64,000 nucleotides of DNA from positions 261,815,001 to 261,879,000 of the forward strand of contig NC_092341.1 of NCBI RefSeq assembly GCF_046630445.1, given 5' to 3'. The notes under the pieces are model-generated. The model had not been told where the DNA came from. It made no database searches and saw only the letters and a list, made by a program, of their open reading frames with translations. Made by a program: the position numbers and the translations under genes. Positions 55,073-64,000 of this stretch are shown piece after piece. This DNA is from Rutidosis leptorrhynchoides (lineage: Eukaryota > Streptophyta > Magnoliopsida > Asterales > Asteraceae). The first letter of the stretch is position 1; each line of letters begins with the position of its first letter.

Positions 55073-55170
55073 AACGGACCTCGCCAGAAGGTAATTTTAA
55101 TGTGGCCGATTTCCCTTCTTTTGCAATAAGTTTCGCTACAGCACCCGCTGCTCTAGCTAATTGTCCACCC
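55067..55170 (-). pseudogene. rpl2: Plastid rpl2 fragment in nuclear DNA (NUPT)
   Basis: The minus strand translates without interruption to [18 protein letters not shown] followed by [15 protein letters not shown], which is the chloroplast ribosomal protein L2 sequence (exon 2). Only about 104 bp are present. The piece starts in a TA array and is cut at CACCC by the LTR of element D. It lies between nuclear repeats and is far too short to function, so it is plastid DNA that entered the nucleus. Confidence 0.9.
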
Positions 55171-58100
55171 TGAAATGTCCCGTTCTTATTGATTAAAAAC
55201 GTTCCATATTAATTGATTTCGTTGCGAGGTTTTGACCTCTATATGAGACGTTTTTCAAAGACTGCATTCATTTTTAAAACAAACCATAACCTTTATTTCA
55301 TAAATAAAGGTTTAAAAAGCTTTACGTAGATTATCAAATAATGATAATCTAAAATATCCTGTTTACACACGACCATTACATAATGGTTTACAATACAAAT
55401 ATGTTACATCGAAATCAGTTTCTTGAATGCAGTTTTTACACAATAACATACAAACATGGACTCCAAATCTTGTCCTTATTTTAGTATGCAACAGCGGAAG
55501 CTCTTAATATTCACCTGAGAATAAACATGCTTTAAACGTCAACAAAAATGTTGGTGAGTTATAGGTTTAACCTATATATATCAAATCGTAACAATAGACC
55601 ACAAGATTTCATATTTCAATACACATCCCATACATAGAGATAAAAATCATTCATATGGTGAACACCTGGTAACCGACAATAACAAGATGCATATATAAGA
55701 ATATCCCCATCATTCCGGGACACCCTTCGGATATGATATAAATTTCGAAGTACTAAAGCATCCGGTACTTTGGATGGGGTTTGTTAGGCCCAATAGATCT
55801 ATCTTTAGGATTCGCGTCAATTAGGGTGTCTGTTCCCTAATTCTTAGATTACCAGACTTAATAAAAAGGGGCATATTCGATTTCGATAATTCAACCATAG
55901 AATGTAGTTTCACGTACTTGTGTCTATTTTGTAAATCATTTATAAAACCTGCATGTATTCTCATCCCAAAAATATTAGATTTTAAAAGTGGGACTATAAC
56001 TCACTTTCACAGATTTTTACTTCGTCGGGAAGTAAGACTTGGCCACTGGTTGATTCACGAACCTATAACAATATATACATATATATCAAAGTATGTTCAA
56101 AATATATTTACAACACTTTTAATATATTTTGATGTTTTAAGTTTATTAAGTCAGCTGTCCTCGTTAGTAACCTACAACTAGTTGTCCACTGTTAGATGTA
56201 CAGAAATAAATCGATAAATATTATCTTGAATCAATCCACGACCCAGTGTATACGTATCTCAGTATTGATCACAACTCAAACTATATATATTTTGGAATCA
56301 ACCTCAACCCTGTATAGCTAACTCCAACATTCACATATAGAGTGTCTATGGTTGTTCCGAAATATATATAGATGTGTCGACATGATAGGTCGAAACATTG
56401 TATACGTGTCTATGGTATCTCAAGATTACATAATATACAATACAAGTTGATTAAGTTATGTTTGGAATAGATTTGTTACCAATTTTCACGTAGCTAAAAT
56501 GAGAAAAATTATCCAATCTTGTTTTACCCATAACTTCTTCATTTTAAATCCGTTTTGAGTGAATCAAATTGCTATGGTTTCATATTGAACTCTATTTTAT
56601 GAATCTAAACAAAAAAAGTATAGGTTTCTAGTCGGAAAAATAAGTTACAAGTCGTTTTTGTAAAGGTAGTCATTTCAGTCGAAAGAACGACGTCTAGATG
56701 ACCATTTTAGAAAACATACTTCCACTTTGAGTTTAACCATAATTTTTGGATATAGTTTCATGTTCATAATAAAAATCATTTTCTCAGAATAACAACTTTT
56801 AAATCAAAGTTTATCATAGTTTTTAATTAACTAACCCAAAACAGCCCGCGGTGTTACTACGACGGCGTAAATCCGGTTTTACGGTGTTTTTCGTGTTTCC
56901 AGGTTTTAAATCATTAAGTTAGCATATCATATAGATATAGAACATGTGTTTAGTTGATTTTAAAAGTCAAGTTAGAAGGATTAACTTTTGTTTGCGAACA
57001 AGTTTAGAATTAACTAAACTATGTTCTAGTGATTACAAGTTTAAACCTTCGAATAAGATAGCTTTATATGTATGAATTGAATGATGTTATGAACATCATT
57101 ACTACCTTAAGTTCCTTGGATAAACCTACTGGAAAAGAGAAAAATGGATCTAGCTTCAATGGATCCTTGGATGGCTCGAAGTTCTTGAAGCAGAATCATG
57201 ACACGAAAACAAGTTCAAGTAAGATCATCACTTGAAATAAGATTGTTATAGTTATAGAAATTGAACCAAAGTTTGAATATGATTATTACCTTGTATTAGA
57301 ATGATAACCTACTGTAAGAAACAAAGATTTCTTGAGGTTGGATGATCACCTTACAAGATTGGAAGTGAGCTAGCAAACTTGAAAGTATTCTTGATTTTAT
57401 GAAACTAGAACTTTTGGAATTTATGAAGAACACTTAGAACTTGAAGATAGAACTTGAGAGAGATCAATTAGATGAAGAAAATTGAAGAATGAAAGTGTTT
57501 GTAGGTGTTTTTGGTCGTTGGTGTATGGATTAGATATAAAGGATATGTTATTTTGTTTTCATGTAAATAAGTCATGAATGATTACTCATATTTTTGTAAT
57601 TTTATGAGATATTTCATGCTAGTTGCCAAATGATGGTTCCCACATGTGTTAGGTGACTCACATGGGCTGCTAAGAGCTGATCATTGGAGTGTATATACCA
57701 ATAGTACATACATCTAAAAGCTGTGTATTGTACGAGTACGAATACGGGTGCATACGAGTAGAATTGTTGATGAAACTGAACGAGGATGTAATTGTAAGCA
57801 TTTTTGTTAAGTAGAAGTATTTTGATAAGTGTCTTGAAGTCTTTCAAAAGTGTATGAATACATATTAAAACACTACATGTATATACATTTTAACTGAGTC
57901 GTTAAGTCATCGTTAGTCGTTACATGTAAATGTTGTTTTGAAACCTTTAGGTTAACGATCTTGTTAAATGTTGTTAACCCAATGTTTATAATATCAAAAG
58001 AGATTTTAAATTATTATATTATCATGATATTATGATGTACGAATATCTCTTAATATGATATATATACATTAAATGTCGTTACAACGATAATCGTTACATA

Positions 58101-58421
58101 TATGTCTCGTTTCAAAATCATTAAGTTAGTAGTCTTGTTTTTACATATGTAGTTCATTGTTAATATACTTAATGATATGTTTACTTATCATAATATCATG
58201 TTAACTATATATATAACCATATATATGTCATCATATAGTTTTTACAAGTTTTAACGTTCGTGAATCACCGGTCAATTTGGGTGGTCAATTGTCTATATGA
58301 AACCTATTTCAATTAATCAAGTCTTAACAAGTTTGATTGCTTAACATGTTGGAAACATTTAATCATGTAAATATCAATCTCAATTAATATATATAAACAT
58401 GGAAAAGTTCGGGTCACTACA
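55171..58421 (-). repeat. Element D 3' LTR
   Basis: The LTR is 3,251 bp and, read on the minus strand, runs from TGTAGTGACCCGAAC to GGGACATTTCA. It matches the LTR of element C over its length. It lies about 1.8 kb upstream of the CYC2-like start codon, in the same orientation as that gene. Confidence 0.93.
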
Positions 58422-58434
58422 GTACCTACCCGTT
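58422..58434 (-). other. Polypurine tract of element D
   Basis: AACGGGTAGGTAC on the minus strand lies directly before the 3' LTR. A second copy of this sequence lies upstream of gag (63166-63181). Confidence 0.8.
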
Positions 58435-58456
58435 AAATAAATTTCGTCCCGAAATT

Positions 58457-61400
58457 TTAAGCTGTTGAAGGTGTTGACGAATCTTCTGGAAATAGATGTG
58501 GGTATTTCTTCTTCATCTGATCTTCACGCTCCCAGGTGAACTCGGGTCCTCTACGAGCATTCCATCGAACCTTAACAATTGGTATCTTGTTTTGCTTAAG
58601 TCTTTTAACCTCACGATCCATTATTTCGACGGGTTCTTCGATGAATTGAAGTTTTTCGTTGATTTGGATTTCATCTAACGGAATAGTGAGATCTTCTTTA
58701 GCAAAACATTTCTTTAAATTCGAGACGTGGAAAGTGTTATGTACAGCCGCGAGTTGTTGAGGTAACTCTAGTCGGTAAGCTACTGGTCCGACACGATCAA
58801 TAATCTTGAATGGTCCAATATACCTTGGATTTAATTTCCCTCGTTTACCAAATCGAACAACGCCTTTCCAAGGTGCAACTTTAAGCATGACCATCTCTCC
58901 AATTTCAAATTCTATATCTTTTCTTTTAATGTCAGCGTAGCTCTTTTGTCGACTTTGGGCGGTTTTCAACCGTTGTTGAATTTGGATGATCTTCTCGGTA
59001 GTTTCTTGTATAATCTCCGGACCCGTAATCTGTCTATCCCCCACTTCACTCCAACAAATCGGAGACCTGCACTTTCTACCATAAAGTGCTTCAAACGGCG
59101 CCATCTCAATGCTTGAATGGTAGCTGTTGTTGTAGGAAAATTCTGCTAACGGTAGATGTCGATCCCAACTGTTTCCGAAATCAATAACACATGCTCGTAG
59201 CATGTCTTCAAGCGTTTGTATCGTCCTTTCGCTCTGCCCATCAGTTTGTGGATGATAGGCAGTACTCATGTCTAGACGAGTTCCTAATGCTTGCTGTAAT
59301 GTCTGCCAGAATCTTGAAATAAATCTGCCATCCCTATCAGAGATAATAGAGATTGGTATTCCATGTCTGGAGACGACTTCCTTCAAATACAGTCGTGCTA
59401 ACTTCTCCATCTTGTCATCTTCTCTTATTGGCAGGAAGTGTGCTGATTTGGTGAGACGATCAACTATTACCCAAATAGTATCAAAACCACTTGCAGTCCT
59501 TGGCAATTTAGTGATGAAATCCATGGTAATGTTTTCCCATTTCCATTCCGGAATTTCGGGTTGTTGAAGTAGACCTGATGGTTTTTGATGCTCAGCTTTG
59601 ACCTTAGAACACGTCAAACATTCTCCTACGTATTTAGCAACATCGGCTTTCATACCCGGCCACCAAAAAAGTTTCTTGAGATCCTTGTACATCTTCCCCG
59701 TTCCAGGATGTATTGAGTATCTAGTTTTATGAGCTTCTCTAAGTACCATTTCTCTCATATCTCCAAATTTTGGTACCCAAATCCTTTCAGCCCTATACCG
59801 GGTTCCGTCTTCCCGAATATTAAGATGCTTCTCCGATCCTTTGGGTATTTCATCCTTTAAATTTCCCTCTTTTAAAACTCCTTGTTGCGCCTCCTTTATT
59901 TGAGTAGTAATGTTATTATGAATCATTATATTCATAGATTTTACTCGAATGGGTTCTCTGTCCTTCCTGCTCAAGGCATCGGCTACCACATTTGCCTTCC
60001 CCGGGTGGTAACGAATCTCAAAGTCGTAATCATTCAATAATTCAATCCACCTACGCTGCCTCATATTCAGTTGTTTCTGATTAAATATGTGTTGAAGACT
60101 TTTGTGGTCGGTATATATAATACTTTTGACCCCATATAAGTAGTGCCTCCAAGTCTTTAATGCAAAAACAACCGCGCCTAATTCCAAATCATGCGTCGTA
60201 TAATTTTGTTCGTGAATCTTCAATTGTCTAGACGCATAAGCAATCACCTTCGTTCGTTGCATTAATACACAACCGAGACCTTGCTTTGATGCGTCACAAT
60301 AAATTACAAAATCATCATTCCCTTCAGGCAATGACAATATAGGTGCCGTAGTTAGCTTTTTCTTCAATAACTGAAACGCTTTCTCTTGTTCATCATTCCA
60401 TTCAAATTTCTTCCCTTTATGCGTTAATGCAGTCAAGGGTTTTGCTATTCTGGAAAAGTCTTGGATGAACCTTCTGTAGTAACCAGCTAGTCCTAAAAAC
60501 TGGCGTACGTGTTTCGGAGTTTTCGGGGTTTCCCACTTTTCAACAGTTTCTATCTTTGCTGGATCCACCTTAATACCTTCTTTGTTCACTATGTGACCGA
60601 GGAATTGAACTTCTTCCAACCAAAATGCACACTTTGAAAACTTAGCGTACAATTCTTCCTTCCTCAATACTTCTAACACCTTTCTCAAATGTTCACCGTG
60701 TTCTTGGTCATTCTTTGAGTAAATAAGTATGTCATCAATGAAAACAATGACAAACTTGTCAAGGTATGGTCCACACACTCGGTTCATAAGGTCCATGAAC
60801 ACAGCTGGTGCATTAGTTAAACCAAATGGCATGACCATAAACTCGTAATGACCGTAACGTGTTCTGAAAGCAGTCTTTGGAATATCATCTTCTTTCACCC
60901 GCATTTGATGATACCCGGAACGTAAGTCAATCTTTGAATAAACAGACGAGCCTTGTAGTTGATCAAATAAGTCGTCGATTCTCGGTAGTGGGTAGCGGTT
61001 CTTGATGGTAAGTTTGTTCAACTCTCGGTAGTCGATACACAACCTGAATGTACCATCTTTCTTCTTGACAAACAAAACAGGAGCTCCCCACGGTGATGTG
61101 CTTGGTCGAATGAAACCACGCTCTAAAAGTTCTTGTAATTGGCTTTGCAGTTCTTTCATCTCGCTGGGTGCAAGTCTGTAAGGAGCACGAGCTATTGGTG
61201 CAGCTCCTGGTATAAGATCTATTTGAAATTCAACGGATCGATGTGGGGGTAATCCCGGTAATTCTTTCGGAAATACATCGGGAAATTCTTTTGCAATGGG
61301 AACATCATTGATGCTCTTTTCTTCAGTTTGTACTTTCTCGACGTGTGCTAGAACAGCATAGCAACCTTTTCTTATTAGTTTTTGTGCCTTCAAATTACTA

Positions 61401-63028
61401 ATAAGATGTAGCTTCGTGTTGCCCTTTTCTCCGTACACCATTAAGGGTTTTCCTTTTTCTCGTATAATGCGAATTGCATTTTTGTAACAAACGATCTCTG
61501 CTTTCACTTCTTTCAACCAGTCCATACCGATTATCACATCAAAACTCCCTAACTCTACTGGTATCAAATCAATCTTAAATGTTTCGCTAACCAGTTTAAT
61601 TTCTCGATTCCGACATATATTATCTGCTGAAATTAATTTACCATTTGCTAATTCGAGTAAAAATTTACTATCCAAAGGCGTCAATGGACAACTTAATTTA
61701 GCACAAAAATCTCTACTCATATAGCTTCTATCCGCACCCGAATCAAATAAAACGTAAGCAGATTTATTGTCAATAAGAAACGTACCCGTAACAAGCTCCG
61801 GGTCTTCCTGTGCATCTACCGCATTAATATTGAAAACTCTTCCACGGCCTTGTCCATTCGTGTTCTCCTGGTTCGGGCAATTTCTAATAATGTGGCCTGG
61901 TTTTCCACATTTATAACAAACTACATTGGCATAACTTGCTCCGACACTACTTGCTCCGCCATTACTCGTTCCGACACCATTTGTTCCTTTCGTTCTATTA
62001 ACCCCTGGTCCGTATACCTCACACTTCGCCGCGCTATGACCATTTCTTTTACACTTGTTGCAAAATTTGGTGCAGAACCCCGAGTGATTCTTTTCACACC
62101 TTTGGCATAGCTGCTTCTGATTGTTGTTGTTGTTGCGGTTATTATTGTTGTTGGGATGATTGTTGTAGTTGCTGTTGTTGTTGTTGTTGTTGTTGGGCCG
62201 TTTGTTGTAGTTGCGATTGATGTTGCGATTGTTGGGATAATTGTTGCGATTATTGTTGTAATTGCTGTTGTTGTTGTATTGGTGATTCTTATCACCGTTT
62301 TCCTCCCACTTTCTTTTGACTTGCTTCACATTGGCCTCTTCAGCAGTCTGTTCTTTAATTCTTTCTTCAATCTGGTTCACTAGTTTGTGAGCCATTCTAC
62401 ATGCCTGTTGTATGGAGGAGGGCTCGTGTGAACTTATATCTTCTTGGATTCTTTCCGGTAATCCTTTCACAAACGCGTCGATCTTCTCTTCCCCATCTTC
62501 GAATGCTCCCGGACACAATAGGCACAATTCTGTGAATCGTCTTTCGTACGTGGTAATATCAAATCCTTGGGTTCGTAACCCTCTAAGTTCTGTCTTGAGC
62601 TTATTGACCTCGGTTCTGGGACGGTACTTCTCGTTCATCAAGTGCTTGAATGCTGACCACGGTAGTGCGTACGCATCGTCTTGTCCCACTTGCTCTAGAT
62701 AGGTATTCCACCATGTTAACGCAGAACCTGTGAAGGTATGCGTAGCGTACTTCACTTTGTCCTCTTCAGTACACTTACTTATGGCAAACACCGATTCAAC
62801 CTTCTCGGTCCACCGTTTCAATCCGATCGGTCCTTCGGTTCCATCAAAATCCAAAGGTTTGCAGGCAGTGAATTCTTTGTAGGTGCATCCTACACGATTT
62901 CCTGTACTGCTAGATCCAAGGTTATTGTTGGTATGTAGCGCAGCCTGTACTGCGGCTATGTTTGAAGCTAGAAAAGTACGGAATTCCTCTTCATTCATAT
63001 TCACGGTGTGTCGAGTAGTCGGTGCCAT
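58457..63028 (-). CDS. Chromovirus gag-pol polyprotein (element D)
   Basis: One open frame of 1,523 codons from the ATG at 63028 ([16 protein letters not shown]), which looks whole; an upstream in-frame ATG at 63064 would add 12 residues. Visible parts are Gag with an Asn-rich stretch coded by AAC/AAT repeats (about 250-310), several cysteine motifs and a classic knuckle [14 protein letters not shown] near 371; protease [10 protein letters not shown] near 430; reverse transcriptase [10 protein letters not shown] near 763; RNase H YCDASKQG near 911; integrase zinc-binding [11 protein letters not shown] near 1106; DDE core [15 protein letters not shown] and GQSERT near 1170-1262; and a chromodomain-like end ([18 protein letters not shown] near 1490). 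That tail places it among the chromoviruses, probably Tekay/Del. Confidence 0.94.
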   Translation of the reverse strand: MAPTTRHTVNMNEEEFRTFLASNIAAVQAALHTNNNLGSSSTGNRVGCTYKEFTACKPLDFDGTEGPIGLKRWTEKVESVFAISKCTEEDKVKYATHTFTGSALTWWNTYLEQVGQDDAYALPWSAFKHLMNEKYRPRTEVNKLKTELRGLRTQGFDITTYERRFTELCLLCPGAFEDGEEKIDAFVKGLPERIQEDISSHEPSSIQQACRMAHKLVNQIEERIKEQTAEEANVKQVKRKWEENGDKNHQYNNNSNYNNNRNNYPNNRNINRNYNKRPNNNNNNNSNYNNHPNNNNNRNNNNNQKQLCQRCEKNHSGFCTKFCNKCKRNGHSAAKCEVYGPGVNRTKGTNGVGTSNGGASSVGASYANVVCYKCGKPGHIIRNCPNQENTNGQGRGRVFNINAVDAQEDPELVTGTFLIDNKSAYVLFDSGADRSYMSRDFCAKLSCPLTPLDSKFLLELANGKLISADNICRNREIKLVSETFKIDLIPVELGSFDVIIGMDWLKEVKAEIVCYKNAIRIIREKGKPLMVYGEKGNTKLHLISNLKAQKLIRKGCYAVLAHVEKVQTEEKSINDVPIAKEFPDVFPKELPGLPPHRSVEFQIDLIPGAAPIARAPYRLAPSEMKELQSQLQELLERGFIRPSTSPWGAPVLFVKKKDGTFRLCIDYRELNKLTIKNRYPLPRIDDLFDQLQGSSVYSKIDLRSGYHQMRVKEDDIPKTAFRTRYGHYEFMVMPFGLTNAPAVFMDLMNRVCGPYLDKFVIVFIDDILIYSKNDQEHGEHLRKVLEVLRKEELYAKFSKCAFWLEEVQFLGHIVNKEGIKVDPAKIETVEKWETPKTPKHVRQFLGLAGYYRRFIQDFSRIAKPLTALTHKGKKFEWNDEQEKAFQLLKKKLTTAPILSLPEGNDDFVIYCDASKQGLGCVLMQRTKVIAYASRQLKIHEQNYTTHDLELGAVVFALKTWRHYLYGVKSIIYTDHKSLQHIFNQKQLNMRQRRWIELLNDYDFEIRYHPGKANVVADALSRKDREPIRVKSMNIMIHNNITTQIKEAQQGVLKEGNLKDEIPKGSEKHLNIREDGTRYRAERIWVPKFGDMREMVLREAHKTRYSIHPGTGKMYKDLKKLFWWPGMKADVAKYVGECLTCSKVKAEHQKPSGLLQQPEIPEWKWENITMDFITKLPRTASGFDTIWVIVDRLTKSAHFLPIREDDKMEKLARLYLKEVVSRHGIPISIISDRDGRFISRFWQTLQQALGTRLDMSTAYHPQTDGQSERTIQTLEDMLRACVIDFGNSWDRHLPLAEFSYNNSYHSSIEMAPFEALYGRKCRSPICWSEVGDRQITGPEIIQETTEKIIQIQQRLKTAQSRQKSYADIKRKDIEFEIGEMVMLKVAPWKGVVRFGKRGKLNPRYIGPFKIIDRVGPVAYRLELPQQLAAVHNTFHVSNLKKCFAKEDLTIPLDEIQINEKLQFIEEPVEIMDREVKRLKQNKIPIVKVRWNARRGPEFTWEREDQMKKKYPHLFPEDSSTPSTA

Positions 63029-63368
63029 TTCCTTCAAAATAGTTAAATGGAATAAGTTAATCATACAGAATATTAAGAGTAGTTAATAGTATTTCGTAGC
63101 ATAATATGAACTCATTTATAAAAGCTTTTTCTTCATATTAGCGTTTTATAAGTTTAAATTCGGGTAGTACCTACCCGTTAAGTTCATACTTAGTAGCTAA
63201 TATACAATTCAACTACTACAATTCTATATGAAAAACTGATTATAATAATATTTCGCGTTCAACTTTTATACAATATTTTACAAACTTACAATACCGCTTA
63301 TTTTACATAAAGCATGAAATATAGCACACAATAACTTTGATACAAGATAGTTGTGAAGACAATTCTAG
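63029..63368 (-). other. Spacer between captured ORF and gag (element D)
   Basis: This is AT-rich and non-coding. At 63161-63175 the plus strand reads CGGGTAGTACCTACCCG, an inverted repeat. The minus strand TTAACGGGTAGGTACT (63181-63166) is the same 16 bases as the 3' purine tract with the first LTR base, followed by ACCCGAA, which also resembles the LTR start. Confidence 0.6.
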
Positions 63369-64000
63369 CTAGTACACAAGTCGTTCAGCAAATGCAATAA
63401 AGACACGTAATTCATACATCCAGAAACAAGTCATGCATTCTGGTTTTACTAGGACTACTTCCCATCCTTGGTCTTGTGCAACATAACCGTTATGGCCGTT
63501 GATAAGACAGCGTGTTGTAACGTCATCAAAGGGACGAGGGTTACGTAATGTCCAACAGTCCCGTAATAATCTAAAAACCTCATTTCTTACCCCAATTACC
63601 GACTCCGTCACTTGTTGAAACGTTTTGTTTAATAGTTGTAGCCCGATGTTCTTGTTCTCACTTTGGTGAGAAGCGAACATTACTAATCCGTAAGCATAAC
63701 ATGCTTCTTTATGTTGCATGTTAGCCGCTTTTTCTAAATCACGAAGTCCAATATTCGGATATATTGAGTCAAAATAATTTCTTAACCCGTTGCGTAAAAT
63801 AGCATTTGGGTTCCCCGCAATATATGCGTCAAAGTAAACACATCGTAACTTATGGGTTTCCCAATGTGATATCCCCCATCTTTCAAACGAAAGTCTCTTA
63901 TAAACCAAGACATTCTTGGAACGTTCTTCGAATGTCTTACAAACTGATCTCGCCTTAAATAGTTGTGCCGAAGAATTCTGGCCGACTCTAGACAAGATTT
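63369..64000 (-). CDS. F-box protein ORF (At1g67623/At2g35280-like), captured, partial
   Basis: An open frame enters from the right edge and runs at least 208 codons to its stop. The first residues, ILSRVGQNSSAQLFKARSVC followed by KTFEE, read as the end of an F-box. NPNAILRNGLRNYFDS and GLRDLEKAANMQHKEACYAY then give a Sel1-like repeat region (about residues 58-105), the layout of Arabidopsis F-box proteins At1g67623 and At2g35280. Such proteins bring substrates to SCF ubiquitin ligases. The start lies outside the window. It is on the same strand as the gag of element D and only 340 bp before it, so I infer a host gene carried in the element's leader; a chance neighbour outside the element is possible if the 5' LTR is missing. 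Confidence 0.75.
   Translation of the reverse strand, partial: ILSRVGQNSSAQLFKARSVCKTFEERSKNVLVYKRLSFERWGISHWETHKLRCVYFDAYIAGNPNAILRNGLRNYFDSIYPNIGLRDLEKAANMQHKEACYAYGLVMFASHQSENKNIGLQLLNKTFQQVTESVIGVRNEVFRLLRDCWTLRNPRPFDDVTTRCLINGHNGYVAQDQGWEVVLVKPECMTCFWMYELRVFIAFAERLVY

Larger units (their letters stand above)
55171..64000 (-). mobile_element. Element D: Tekay-like chromovirus (5' end beyond window)
   Basis: This is a minus-strand Ty3/Gypsy chromovirus with its 3' LTR at 55171-58421, a purine tract, an open gag-pol (58457-63028), a leader, and a same-strand F-box ORF that runs off the right edge. The 5' LTR and primer site are not in view. The coding part looks whole. It belongs to the same family as element C, whose coding part is broken. 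D inserted into a plastid rpl2 fragment; the last five host bases before the LTR are CACCC (55166-55170), the presumed target duplication. Confidence 0.88.

Noticed and set aside
62156-62383. Valine-rich plus-strand frame and Thr/Ile-rich minus-strand frame over 61921-62383
   Set aside because: They are shadow frames of the AAC/AAT repeat that codes the Asn-rich part of Gag in element D.

Overview
The window looks like a repeat-rich plant nuclear chromosome, most likely from the daisy family (Asteraceae). The evidence is spliced plant genes, a CYCLOIDEA-type TCP gene of the Asteraceae CYC2 kind (TCP domain with [15 protein letters not shown]), and Athila and Tekay-type LTR elements whose ends (TGATAATGCT on the minus strand, TGTAGTGACCCG, TGTGACGACC) I associate with Asteraceae genomes. 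The species cannot be told from the sequence alone.

Bases 1-39 kb are a nest of LTR retrotransposons. Element A (684-17501, minus) is a complete-looking Athila element with two 1,959-bp LTRs and TTGCT target duplications. It sits inside Athila element B (1-683 plus 17502-28549, minus). B sits inside the pol region of a broken Tekay-like chromovirus C (28550-35119, plus). C sits inside the 5' LTR of a small non-autonomous Copia-like element E (35120-37863), and E appears to have entered an old Tekay-type LTR (from 37864). Only the right half of the outer layers is in view. A and B both carry a full-length gag-pol frame, a 138-codon cysteine-rich basic ORF after pol that resembles the nucleic-acid-binding proteins of carlaviruses, and an Athila envelope-position ORF preceded by a good splice acceptor. 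Both also carry pairs of a 17-bp palindrome spaced about three helical turns apart, in the LTR, the leader and the pol-env spacer.

Bases 39-53.4 kb are the gene island. A nine-exon gene (5' UTR exon near 40320-40448, coding exons 42002-45386, plus) encodes a 518-residue ZCCHC8-like zinc-knuckle/PSP protein, expected to act in the nuclear exosome targeting complex. Downstream are MITEs (a Tourist inside a Stowaway), a LINE 3' end, a tRNA-derived SINE, two hAT-type non-autonomous elements, a small unrecognised ORF (48645-48848, minus), and a CYC2-like TCP gene (52402-53329, minus) with a tiny second coding exon.

Bases 53.6-64 kb are the upstream side of the CYC2-like gene and hold a stack of insertions. 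In order they are a CACTA-type non-autonomous element, a degraded SINE, an LTR fragment full of TA repeats, a ~100-bp piece of plastid rpl2, and Tekay-like element D (55171 to beyond the right edge, minus), which interrupts the plastid fragment. D has an open 1,523-codon gag-pol. Upstream of its gag is a same-strand F-box protein ORF (At1g67623/At2g35280 type) running off the window, which looks like a host gene captured by the element. All family assignments come from reading motifs; no database search was run.
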